The notes: generated by a model from the letters alone, not told the origin. Positions 1-8,375 are shown, counted from the stretch's first letter. The stretch is DNA of 10,007 nt from Zancudomyces culisetae (GCA_001969505.1 LSSK01000981.1:1-10007), one strand, 5' to 3'. Program-made: numbers and translations.

Positions 1-1161
1 GACATATTCTGCGAGTAAATGACATTTTTATACGGCTTTTGTCGTTCTAGATGGTATTGGGTTCGGTTATTTTATTCCAGTGAGTCTACTTGCTCATATT
101 TTTATTATATTGAAAAAGGTTGTTAAGATTGGAGAGATTTAGTTGTATGCAATGATTTTACAAATTGAGTTTTCTGTAGTGTGTATTCACTCTAGCTCTA
201 AATTTACTCATTCACTTTTTTTATTTTCTTGTGTGTCTGTGGTAGTAGAATATCGTAACATTTATCCAACACTTGAATAATTAGTAAATATGCGGTAACT
301 AATGATAATTATCCGTTTATGTTTGCTCAATAATCAATAGTTTGAGTTTTATATATAGTATATATTTAAAGATTATTGGGTTTCTGGATTTTTTACCCAG
401 ATTCAATGAAAATATCAGAATACCCTTGTTCAATAGATTTTAACTCACACATTCGTATTTGTCATATGTAGTAGTAAGTTCTGTTCTTTGTACAAATAGT
501 GTTTAATGTAACTTTCAAACTGTTTGACCTTTCTAGTTCTTATCTATGGCTCTGCGTTCAAAACTTGAAAACTTGTTATTTTTCTACCTTTATTCTAATT
601 TATTCAACTACCAAAAAAAATTCACCTAAATTTGATAATATTTTTTTTCTTAATTGTTTTTAAATGATATATATAGAATATATTATTACCGCTGATATTT
701 ATGGCTTATTAGTGTTATGTAACTGGGTAAATGTCAAAAAAGATTGTAAACTGTTCCAAATATTAAAATGTGTTAGAACTTATCACCTAGCGACTACTCC
801 TCGTTGGTAAAATAATCACATACATCGAATAACCCAAATATTGTTCACCCGGGTATGCTAGCCTATTAACAAATCAATTAATCTATTTGCGTTATTTTGA
901 TTAATAAGTTAAACTCGCAATTCGGGGATACATCCACATCTGGCTATTCTCATCTTTTAACAAAAATTAGAATTTTTGTATTACGTAATTGCTGCACAAT
1001 GGGCAGATCCAAGTTATTAATAGTCCTGGAAAATAATAATTATGTTATGAAGTACCTTCTGAAAGATGGTGATGATGAAATACATTTATATTCTGCAGTT
1101 ACTATAGTATTCGTATATTGAATTAAATCAGAAATGCTGGGTTCAACTCTACACTAACAAG
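1..1161. other. AT-rich region, no convincing gene
   Basis: This stretch is AT-rich, with homopolymer runs and many stops in all frames. One open frame runs from 882 to 1121 on the plus strand. Its first ATG in a fair context is at 999 and would give only 40 residues with no recognisable motif, so I do not call it a gene. A short match (about 10 of 11 bases) to the ATACCCGG block of the retroelement repeats lies on the minus strand near 855, but it is too short to call a copy. Confidence 0.6.
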
Positions 1162-1169
1162 TATAAAAG
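1162..1169 (+). promoter_or_regulatory. TATA box of the 146-residue secreted-protein gene
   Basis: TATAAAAG stands 130 bases before the ATG at 1292. It is followed by a C- and T-rich then A/C-rich leader, as is usual around fungal transcription starts. The other secreted-protein genes here have a TATA element at a similar distance. Confidence 0.65.
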
Positions 1170-1291
1170 GGGTAAGGTTTCTTTGAATATTTTATCTCTT
1201 CATTCTACATCATTTAGAAACTCATTCATCACAACACACTTTGATCATATTTGGCATATTTTGCATAATTTTCACATTCAGGAGTATCAAC

Positions 1292-1732
1292 ATGGTTAAC
1301 TTTTTGACAACAGGTATATTCTTACTGGCTTCAGGATTTGCAGCTGGTGCAAGCATTCCAAGTGCTCAAGTACCCAGCATCAACGGAACTACTGAAAATG
1401 AAGTAAACCTCCTTAAACGGGATGGCAGAGACAGCTTGGAGGTCCAAATGTTTATGACCAGCTATTATAAAGACCAAATAAACACAATAGTACTACAGCC
1501 AAATCGCTGCAACAATATACCAAACATTGATTCAGCCATCCTTGATGGTGGCAAACAAGGTGCTGGTTCAATCATGTTTTGCACTCAAATAAACTGTTTG
1601 GGAAAGTGTTACAATTCTCTAAGAGCAGATTGGTTGTATCCTGGAAATATGCAGCATGACCTCGGAGGGCGAGCAAATTCCGTAATATGGTTTAACCCAA
1701 CACTTGATTCTCTTAATGTACGCGCAATTTAG
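1292..1732 (+). CDS. Small secreted cysteine-containing protein, effector-like (146 aa)
   Basis: I do not recognise a named family. The frame is open from 1241 through a TTG, but ATG 1292 is the natural start: it sits in AACATGG context and is followed at once by a signal peptide (residues 1-20, hydrophobic core FLTTGIFLLASGFAAGA). Residues 21-43 form a pro-region with one N-glycosylation sequon (NGT, 31-33), ending in Lys42-Arg43, a Kex2-type site. The mature part is about 103 residues with four cysteines (73, 97, 102, 106), Gly125-Gly126, and Trp133 followed by a Pro at 136. The pattern CTQINCLGKC (97-106) recalls the C-x4-C-x3-C segment common in fungal small secreted proteins, some of which are thought to be beta/gamma-crystallin-like; this is inference. 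The 3770-4189 minus-strand gene is a diverged relative, colinear from Pro70 to Pro136. No intron is needed. The gene is less AT-rich than its flanks. It acts outside the producing cell; its target is unknown. An effector role is inferred only from size, secretion and genomic setting. Confidence 0.85.
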   Translation: MVNFLTTGIFLLASGFAAGASIPSAQVPSINGTTENEVNLLKRDGRDSLEVQMFMTSYYKDQINTIVLQPNRCNNIPNIDSAILDGGKQGAGSIMFCTQINCLGKCYNSLRADWLYPGNMQHDLGGRANSVIWFNPTLDSLNVRAI

Positions 1733-1802
1733 GTTCTTTTTATAAACGTTGGTATCATTTTTTTATTAAATATAGCATTTGAGAGCAATATTGCTTGAAA
1801 CT

Positions 1803-1808
1803 AATAAA
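1803..1808 (+). terminator. Poly(A) signal of the secreted-protein gene
   Basis: AATAAA lies 71 bases after the TAG stop at 1730-1732, in an AT-rich 3' flank. This is a plausible 3'-end signal, but such hexamers are common in DNA this rich in A and T. Confidence 0.45.
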
Positions 1809-3366
1809 ATTGTGGTTAACTCTAAGGTTTAAGATACAATAATTCACTATAATTATGAACCGAGAATAAAATAATTAATAAGAAACCAAATACACAGATT
1901 AATGTGTTTCATAGTACATGAATAAATGTAAAACGAAATAAAACATATTGAGCATAAAGTAATTCAGAAAATACAAAGTACACAATCTATACAAATGGCT
2001 TTTGCTCTTGGGTTTCTAGATTGGTTTATCAGAAATTTTACTTGATCTATAACTGGTACACGAAAATTAGTTTCCATAATCTGACTTGTGCTGATTGTGA
2101 AAAATACATTCATTTTGCCTGCAAGTGGTTATGATATTGCCACACCTTTTTAATAACAACCAGCAATAGTAGATTCATTTGATATACTAGTAAAGTAGAA
2201 CATGTATGCTAGAGCTGGTTTTCACTACCAAAAATATTTATTTTAGAACTTTTAACCATTTAATAGTTATTAAAACGACAGATATAGAATTTGAACTAGT
2301 TTATTGAAGATTTAGTTTACATAAAATGTGTAAAGATAATCATCATTTAACAAAAAATTGCATTATAGAATAGTATTTTGGATATCAGCTGTGAGATAAG
2401 GGATTTCAGAAATACTGGGGAAGAGATTTTTGTAACGAGACACAGCGCTAAACATGGCTAATATATGATATTTTATACAACGTTCTTCACACGGCAAATA
2501 ATAAAATCTAAACTAACTGATAAAGCAGCCTAAATTATTCTCATATATACATCTCAACAGCTGTCATTACCCTACGTTATGGGTTTTTGATATATTTTTG
2601 GCGTATTGTACACTAAATAAGTTTTATCTCCGCAATTAATTATGTGGAATTGATTTAGGATTATGATTCATTCATTCTGAGTGTCAAAAAAACTAAATCG
2701 GTGACTCGAAATCTGTATCATACTAATTTTTTTCTGTCCACAGTTTAGTATTTTTTACGTTTTTTTTCTCACAATGTCAAGCGCAGCTTGGGTATCAGTT
2801 TGGTTTGGTTTTCTACCAATTCTATCATTTATTTTAATTATATTTTAAATATTTGATATAATGGATATAATTATATAATGGATATATATAGCACTAAACC
2901 AAGAAAAGATAATTGTAATAGTGGTATAAAAATTCTAGGAATTGATCAAAACTACTTAGGAATTCAATGTACTTTAGATTTATTTATACTGTGTCACAAG
3001 AAAAGTATTCTAAAATCCAAAACTGGTTTTAAACGTGATCAAAATATAAAATGAAGTATTTGAATTTTATATTGTAAATACATTAAATAGATAAATCCAA
3101 TGTTTTCCTGTTATGCTAAAATTGTAGTAACTTCATATTTATTCTGAATTGGTATTTAGTGTAAGAAAATTAACTGCTGAATCGATTCTGAACAACGGAT
3201 TTACCATTGAAAATATAATCATACCTTAGAAATTGCATACATTAGTCTGAAATTGGTGTGTTGAACTAGAAACTAATTATGGGTACAAATATTTTATGGA
3301 GAACAATAAAGATGTATCCATCTTGAGAAAATAAATCTAGAATCCTAATTGTAAAGTCAAAAGTGG
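1809..3366. other. Long AT-rich stretch without a supported gene
   Basis: Stops are frequent in every frame. Two short open frames stand out. One, minus strand 2113 to 1964, codes for 49 residues with three cysteines near its end (CIDCVLC) but has no signal peptide. The other, plus strand 2774-2848, codes for a 24-residue hydrophobic peptide after a fair ATG context. Neither has a homologue in the window, so they are not called as genes. Palindromic AT runs around 2840-2885 are low-complexity sequence. Confidence 0.6.
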
Positions 3367-3481
3367 TATAAATATACCGAGCAATATTTACTTTGCGTCA
3401 CAATTCTGTAATCCCCTTCTAGCTTTCATTACTTCAGTTCTCAATCACTCCCATTCACAGATAAATTAAGACATCAAAATG
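3367..3481 (+). promoter_or_regulatory. Promoter-like stretch leading to an orphan ATG
   Basis: TATAAATATA at 3367-3376 is followed by a pyrimidine-rich leader and CATCAAAATG at 3472-3481. The spacing of 112 bases from TATA to ATG resembles that of the two intact genes. The ATG is followed by one codon and then a stop (TGA at 3485-3487). An overlapping ATG at 3484 opens only 17 residues, ending at 3537. It looks like the 5' end of a gene whose body was lost, but a chance likeness in AT-rich DNA is possible. Confidence 0.3.
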
Positions 3482-3769
3482 TTATGAATACAAGGATTTT
3501 TCTGCACAAAATTTTACATCGATTCTCTAATGCCTGAACTTTGTTTTTCCGTACGCGTCCATTATCGATCAATAAATAAAAGATAATAAACACAGTACTC
3601 AACTGTGTTGAATAAAATAATTAAAAAATGTTATTTATTGATTACTCAAGTTACGGTTTCAACCACACCTCTTTAACTTCATCCCTGTATTTATGCGAGG
3701 TTTTAAATACTCTATTTTATCGCTTAGTTAAAAACTATGGATTTATCTATATATTCTATAACTATTTAA

Positions 3770-4189
3770 TCAATTATAAAAGTATGGTGTCATCCAAGCA
3801 TAGAATTTTACATAACCTCCAACTAGGCCATACATGTCATCAATTGCACTTTCACGGCTTCTAGAAACCAAATAACATACACCCTTGGAATTAGGCACAC
3901 TACAAAACATCATGTAACCTAACTTGCCTCTCATTTTACCCATTTTTATACCTTTAAAATCTGGTGAATTGTAGCACTTGTTTGGTCTTGAGTAGAATGT
4001 ACCTTATGGAAAAGTATATCCGACATCTCGAAATAACTCCATTTTCATCTTTCTTTTGTTGCATTTCATCTCATTGAACTTGGATCCTGAAACACTGTTA
4101 ATACCTTCTGCTTGTACACTTTGAGCCTGCTCATCGTAAGCAACGGTTGAGCTAACTACCAGGGTGCTGAGGATTGCTGACTTGATCAT
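3770..4189 (-). pseudogene. Second member of the small secreted-protein family, broken by one stop codon
   Basis: Reading from ATG 4189 on the minus strand, residues 1-18 form a signal peptide (core AILSTLVVSSTVA). A pro-region follows, with Lys45-Arg46 in NKRK. Codon 62 (4004-4006) is TAA, but the same frame then stays open to TGA at 3772-3770, giving 139 codons in all. After the stop it aligns without gaps, at an offset of one residue, with the 1292-1732 protein: RPNKC (Cys72), MMFC (Cys96), N-x2-G-x-CY (Cys105), Gly124-Gly125, Trp132 and Pro135. I count about 18 identities in 67 positions. Cys102 of the relative is Ser here, and an extra Cys43 lies before the Kex2 site. Since the spacing matches the intact relative, a point mutation explains the TAA better than an intron. 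CAA to TAA is the change RIP favours. It could also be an assembly error, or a gene intact in other strains. The leader carries two upstream ATGs (4216, 4202), each opening a short frame. Confidence 0.75.
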
Positions 4190-4310
4190 TTTCAGTTTTC
4201 ATTTTTTGGTTTTCATTTTTTTCTATTAAGTTGGGTGGTTGGTTAAACTGAGGAGATGTAGCTTTGTTAAAATACTTTTAGAAACCAAAGTGGTCTCTCT
4301 ATATTATAAG

Positions 4311-4316
4311 TTTATA
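4311..4316 (-). promoter_or_regulatory. TATA box of the minus-strand secreted-protein gene
   Basis: On the minus strand TATAAA lies about 122 bases before ATG 4189, matching the spacing at the other two genes. A second TATAATATA stretch follows right after it, so the exact element is uncertain. The promoter seems preserved although the reading frame is interrupted. Confidence 0.45.
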
Positions 4317-4616
4317 AATATTGTATAAACAGGACTAGGGTTATGAATTTGAATAAACAACGCTATTTTCATTACTATTCTAACTTTACTTTTGGTTCTA
4401 TGGAACAACATTCATTTTAAACAGAGTCCAAGTCTTTTATTTTTTACCACAATTTAACATTATCCTGCTCATTTTATATAAGAATTGATAAGTATCAGAA
4501 TATTTAATTTTCTTTTTGATTATCGCTTAAACTCGGTTGTTAATAAAGGCGTTGTATAGTTATTCAAAGAATCCTCGGACCTGAAGTGTTTTATACTAGC
4601 CAAAAACTTACTAGCC
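4317..4616. other. AT-rich spacer
   Basis: I see no open frame, RNA gene or repeat here. The stretch separates the minus-strand secreted-protein gene from the start of the retroelement repeat, and may include upstream control sequence of that gene. Confidence 0.5.
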
Positions 4617-5065
4617 TTTGCCGTGTATACCCGGATGTAGTGCGGAACACAAAGAAAGTAATAAATATTCTAATTATATATTAACAATCAACTAAAACTC
4701 AATACGATTACAACATTAATGAAAACAATTTTCAAGTTCATCTAGAAAAACAGAAAAAAGATTTTAATAGTTATTATATCAATTGTTTAATAAGTAATAA
4801 AGCAAATACGGAAATGGATGGAAAAAACGAAGCCACAAGTTAGATCACAGCGAAACATGACTACGTTCAAAAAGGATTAAAACTAGTCATAGTAGTTAAT
4901 TGTGATATTTTAGCAAATACAATTTAAGGAAGACTCACAAGAAGATTCCTTAGTTCTTTTAATAGTTAAATTTTATAAGTGTAAGAAAGAAGAAATAAAG
5001 AATATTTTGAAAGGAAAAACATACTGGTTTTAGTTATGAAAAAAGAAGGTAATAGTGCTACGGCT
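4617..5065 (+). repeat. LTR-like repeat, copy A (5' part of a decayed retroelement)
   Basis: This stretch aligns colinearly with 8897-9400. Shared landmarks are CGTGTATACCCGG (4622-4634), TGTAGTGCGGAACA (4636-4649), a TTATTATATCAATTGTTTAAT block near 4770, AAGGAAGACTCA (4926-4937) with GATTCCTTAG (4944-4953), and AATAGTGCTAC (5051-5061). The TG start, length of roughly 385 bases to AACA at about 5021, an 85-base leader and then an ATG with a gag-like frame fit an LTR retrotransposon. However, homology with the other copy begins some 20 bases before the TG, so the true boundary is open. Many mismatches are C/T or A/G. Confidence 0.6.
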
Positions 5066-5108
5066 GGTTAAACTTATAATACTTTAAACGTTAATATCTC
5101 AATCAAGC

Positions 5109-5324
5109 ATGTCAGGTCTTGTGCGCAAACTAAGTACAGCGTGGATACAGTAAGCCAAAAATGAAGGCTGTTATTCTTCAGACAGTGATCGCTCTGGAGT
5201 CACCAATATGGACGTGGATTCCAGAGTGTCACATGACCCATTTAAAGAGCTTGCTGATCAAGCCTTTTTACGTATGAGAAACCCCACTACAGGCGAGTAC
5301 CAGACCGTACTCGCTCGAAAATAG
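5109..5324 (+). pseudogene. Gag-like relic, N-terminal part (copy A)
   Basis: ATG 5109 lies just after the LTR-like repeat and opens MSGLVRKL. TAA at 5151-5153 interrupts it, and the same frame then runs open through CYSSDSDRSGV, SHDP and RNPTTGEYQ to TAG at 5322-5324, followed directly by TGA. Beyond that the frame holds TAA (5337) and TAG (5349), then stays open to TGA at 5475. The start, the YSS-x-SD-x-SGV segment and SHDP recur in the inverted copy at 9624-9400, which shows that this was once translated sequence. The position after an LTR-like repeat suggests Gag, but no zinc knuckle, protease, integrase or reverse transcriptase motif is visible, so the name rests on context. Most of the stops could each come from one C-to-T change in a Gln or Arg codon. 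Confidence 0.55.
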
Positions 5325-5477
5325 TGACAGAAACGTTAAAAGTATGAATAGGTAGAAATGAGTTACAGCAAAAAGAATGATAGTTTTATCGAGGATAATA
5401 GTACAGATACTCACACAACATTCACTCATACTCACATTTGTCACCAGAAGCATTATATTACTTTTTTTATGCTTTGA

Positions 5478-6580
5478 TTTTTATTGACAATGATACGGTT
5501 TTTGTTCCCAGTTTTAAAATATTTGCTATTTCTTAGTGAACTTTTAGACAATTAATTCTGTCTAACTTTTAAAATATTAATATTTTATTTGGGATGAGAA
5601 TTATGAGTCTTGTCTACAACGAATCCAAATGACTGTAACGGGAAAATTCAGTCTTATCCACAATAACAAACAAAAATAGCGGTGGGGAAAAACGATAAAT
5701 AGTATACAACCTTCCCTAAACATTTTCTTCGATATCTAAGGCTTTGCGGCTGTTAACAAATACCGCATAATAGTACTATTTTGGGAACACGTAAACTCGT
5801 GATTTCTATTGTTATTCAATCCAAAATTACATTTAAATGCATTTTCTGAGATTCACCAGACCAAAATAATAGCAATTTTTATGGAATATGTATGACTTCA
5901 TTTTTGTTAGTTCGGGGGATATTTAATGTGAAGCAATCAACAACCAACAATTATTATTAAATCTGGACCTGCACTATGTTGATTATGCAACTTGGTCCGT
6001 ATTTTGAATAAATGTGTATAACTACCATAATCAAAATACAAGTATAATCTTGTGTAACTTTTCTCTAGTTTGAAAAAAGTAAATTATAAATAAAAGATTG
6101 GATCTAAAGACTTTAAAGTTACTTTTAAATATACACGTAGAAACCCCTTATGGACAAAAAATAAAAAATTATACTCCTTAAATCTCAGTTCACTTATCAT
6201 TAAGTGTCCAAACTTGATTATCATCAAGTTATAAGCTTAGTTGTACAAATCAGTGATTGTCAACTCAGCTGTTGCTTTTGTGCATTTTTGAATCAGATAG
6301 AATATATTATGTGTGATTAAGACATTAAAAAACAAATAGACGGTTTTGTACCAGATCTCAAGGTGGAAATTTAATCCCACTAAGCTGTTAACATAATACA
6401 GCATAATAATCTAGAGTAAAAAACGTCTACATATATACAAGTAATACTATTGTGAGTGATACGTAACTTTTATTCTGATTATGAGGAAACTAAGTAGAGT
6501 TATAGACACTGCATTTTACTAGTTTTAAAACGGTTAATCATAAAGGATCTAGTACCTGAATGCGATATTTAAAAAAAAAG
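5478..6580. other. AT-rich intergenic stretch
   Basis: No open frame of interest lies on either strand. A short element occurs twice here: GCTGTTAACA followed by AATACCGCATAATA at about 5749-5774, and a near copy at about 6384-6410. It may mark the edge of an old solo LTR or be a chance pair. The last few hundred bases are the probable upstream region of the repeat-protein gene. Confidence 0.5.
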
Positions 6581-6588
6581 TATAAATA
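6581..6588 (+). promoter_or_regulatory. TATA box of the octapeptide-repeat gene
   Basis: TATAAATA follows an A run and stands 150 bases before ATG 6731. The downstream leader contains CTCCTCGTTGATAGTAAAA (6602-6620). A loosely similar stretch occurs at 797-812, where no gene follows. Confidence 0.6.
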
Positions 6589-6730
6589 CCCGCATCTCCA
6601 GCTCCTCGTTGATAGTAAAAACACCTACATCTGCTTTATAAAGCTAAAAAAGTTGTAACACAGTCTATTATTGTATTTTTAACCTTTGTACAAACAAATT
6701 TAACGAGTATAATACAAGAAACTAAAGAAA

Positions 6731-7501
6731 ATGACAGCACTTAAGTTGACAATCGGAAAGCTGGTAATGACCACACTGCTTTACACTGCTTGTGCAAACA
6801 GTATGCAACCAATGGGTATAGTGAACGAGGCTCATAACTCTGGTATGCCACTCAAAAAACGTGGAGATTCCAGATATAACGACTACAGTGATTTTGATTA
6901 CAGAAACTATGATTACGGCTTTCAGATGCGGCCATCATATGCCGAAAATACAAACTATGGAAACTGGGACAGAGCGGAATATGACATGTATACACCAGTG
7001 AGATCACCACTAGCCCACATAAAATTTGGTGCCACAACAATTGGTGGTGTAGGTGTAGATGGATACAGGTATGGTCACAGAGATCATGGAAGAGATAGTG
7101 ATAGAGATAGTTACAGAGACAATTACAGAGATATTCAAAGATATTATAGAGGAGACGGTTACAGAGATAATGGAAGAGATTATTACAGGGATAATGAAAG
7201 AGATGATTACAGAGATCATGGAAGAATTGAAAGAAGAGGTGATAGAAGAGATGGTTACAGATATGATAGTCAAAATGGTTACAGAGATCATGGAAGAGGT
7301 GATTACAGGGATGATCGAAGGGACAGTTACAGGGATAATGGAAGAGATAGTTACAGAGACAATAGAAGAGATGACTACAGAGATGATCGAAGAGATGATA
7401 GACGAAATGGTTACAGAGATGATCGAATAGTAGGTGGCGACTATCATTTTAGAATGGGTAGACCAAGTTACCCAAATCCATTGATGCGTTCGAATGAATA
7501 A
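6731..7501 (+). CDS. Secreted octapeptide-repeat protein rich in Tyr, Arg and Asp (256 aa)
   Basis: I do not recognise the gene. ATG 6731, in AAAATGA context, opens a signal peptide (about residues 1-22, LVMTTLLYTACA) and a short pro-region ending in Lys42-Lys43-Arg44, a Kex2-type site at the same place as in the other two secreted proteins. Residues 45-110 are rich in Tyr, Asp and Asn and contain no cysteine. Residues 111-230 are about 15 consecutive octapeptides, all in register without a single insertion or deletion, near GYRDNGRD or DYRDDRRD. A 26-residue tail follows. The only cysteine is at residue 21, near the likely signal cleavage site. The repeat is dense in alternating charges and is probably disordered or extended. 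Several units carry Arg-Arg, so further Kex2 cleavage into peptides, as in Kex2-processed repeat proteins of fungi, is possible. Lack of stops over 257 codons in AT-rich DNA and the intact start region argue for a live gene. Function is unknown; cell-wall or effector roles are guesses. Confidence 0.85.
   Translation: MTALKLTIGKLVMTTLLYTACANSMQPMGIVNEAHNSGMPLKKRGDSRYNDYSDFDYRNYDYGFQMRPSYAENTNYGNWDRAEYDMYTPVRSPLAHIKFGATTIGGVGVDGYRYGHRDHGRDSDRDSYRDNYRDIQRYYRGDGYRDNGRDYYRDNERDDYRDHGRIERRGDRRDGYRYDSQNGYRDHGRGDYRDDRRDSYRDNGRDSYRDNRRDDYRDDRRDDRRNGYRDDRIVGGDYHFRMGRPSYPNPLMRSNE
7061..7420 (+). repeat. 24-base tandem repeat encoding octapeptides
   Basis: There are fifteen units of exactly 24 bases, close to GGTTACAGAGATAATGGA plus AGAGAT. 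They start at codon 111 of the repeat-protein gene and differ by substitutions only. The unit is a multiple of three and holds no stop in several frames, so long antisense and alternate-frame open readings over 7010-7447 are by-products of the repeat. Confidence 0.9.
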
Positions 7502-8094
7502 GCCATATATAGATCATTCTTGGTGCTGTATCAACATATACAATGGTGTTATTTGTACACGTTTAATTTTGCGCAAACAACCAAAAAATAATTGATTCCG
7601 ATAATCAGCTTTAGTACTCCTGATTTTTCTGATTTCTCAATACCCCATCTGCTACATTTTCTCATTCATCAATTGGGAGTACGTATATTCTCCAAAACCA
7701 CCATACACTAAAACTATGTGTCATATCATGTACTTCAACTATTTCAAACTCGAAACCCTCTAAATATTTTAACAATACACAATGCTGTTCTAACCCATCA
7801 TGAAACACTCACAATCTGTATTTTGTAAATAAGAATATTTTATTTTATTTCTGACTTTTGTTCGAATTGGGTCCGTTGTACGAGCAAATGTTGCTAGCAC
7901 CCTTGTGTTTTTGATCTCTCGATGTTAGGACTTTTTTCAAAGTATACCGTTTACTAGCAAAGTTTTGTGTAAGGATTAAATAAATTTTGTGCTATTTGTT
8001 TTGTTGAATTGTTTACTAGGTTTAAGCCATTAATCACCATTGACAACCACTGGCACTCCAAGACAGTTTAATGCAGTCTAAAGTTAACTCAAAT
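7502..8094. other. 3' flank of the repeat-protein gene and AT-rich spacer
   Basis: There is no gene on either strand. A clear AATAAA is missing close to the stop; AATAAT near 7587 and AAATAAGAATATTTTATTTT near 7826 are candidates for 3'-end signals. The remainder is low-complexity AT sequence. Confidence 0.45.
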
Positions 8095-8375
8095 TCAAGG
8101 CAGGGGATCATTCTGTTGATCTGAGGAGGTAGTAGATGTGAATCCATCTATTTTCACAACATCTGGGATTTCAATTCAAGAATTGTAGTTGGCCCGGTTA
8201 TTGTAAATGTGCTTAAGTCTATTTTGATGACAGATGCTTTAAAACTTGAGATTATAGTACCAGAAACATCCAAATGATCGGCTGTAAAGCCTGGAATTGT
8301 TTTAGTTTGATCAGCGGCTTTTCTGCGGAATAGCCTCGCTGCTTCTCTTTTGTGGGGCTTTTCAATTTGCGAATT
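8095..8375 (-). pseudogene. Frameshifted coding fragment of unknown family
   Basis: On the minus strand a frame is open from 8375 to TGA 8156-8154 (73 codons), with no ATG near its start and a stop (TGA) just before it. It reads as ordinary protein: basic at first (KREAARLFRRKAADQ), then a beta-rich stretch (LDVSGTIISSFKASVIKID, TFTITGPTTILELKS). At about 8162 the coding sense passes to a neighbouring frame (VVKIDGFTSTTSSDQQND), which ends at TGA 8097-8095; a one-base loss explains this. The fragment is less AT-rich than its flanks. It lies on the same strand as the gag-like relic at 9624-9400 and in the order expected for a later part of the same element, but no shared sequence proves this. 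I cannot name the family. Confidence 0.45.

Noticed and set aside
845-875. Possible inverted edge of the LTR-like repeat (ATACCCGGG on the minus strand)
   Set aside because: The match covers about 11 bases and none of the other landmarks, such as TGCGGAACA or GATTCCTTAG, follow.
882-1121. Open frame before the first secreted-protein gene
   Set aside because: It starts at a TTG or, with an ATG at 999, codes for only 40 residues. It has no signal peptide, motif or relative in the window, and ends just before the TATA box of the next gene.
1964-2113. Minus-strand open frame of 49 residues with three clustered cysteines
   Set aside because: It has no signal peptide, no clear promoter and no homologue here. 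Frames of this length are expected by chance, even in AT-rich DNA.
2774-2848. Plus-strand 24-residue hydrophobic peptide
   Set aside because: It is too short and T-rich; a T-rich stretch codes for hydrophobic residues by composition alone.
3589-3609. Perfect 7-base inverted repeat (AACACAG, CTGTGTT) with a 7-base loop
   Set aside because: It has no T run or neighbouring gene end that would give it a role; short hairpins like this are common.
3628-3864. Plus-strand open frame of 78 residues
   Set aside because: Nearly half of it is antisense to the conserved 3' part of the broken secreted-protein gene, and the rest has no recognisable content.
3770-5351. Reassigned stop codons (TAA or TAG read as Gln) as an explanation for the in-frame stops
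   Set aside because: The retroelement relics also contain TGA, the intact genes end at TAG and TAA close to where the family alignment ends, and the gene layout is fungal rather than ciliate-like.
7236-7244. Arg-Gly-Asp triplet in the repeat protein as an integrin-type signal
   Set aside because: It arises once within a sequence made mostly of Arg, Gly and Asp, so chance explains it.
7010-7447. Long antisense and alternate-frame open readings over the repeats
   Set aside because: A 24-base unit without stops keeps other frames open automatically. The sense frame alone has a signal peptide, a Kex2 site and non-repeat ends.
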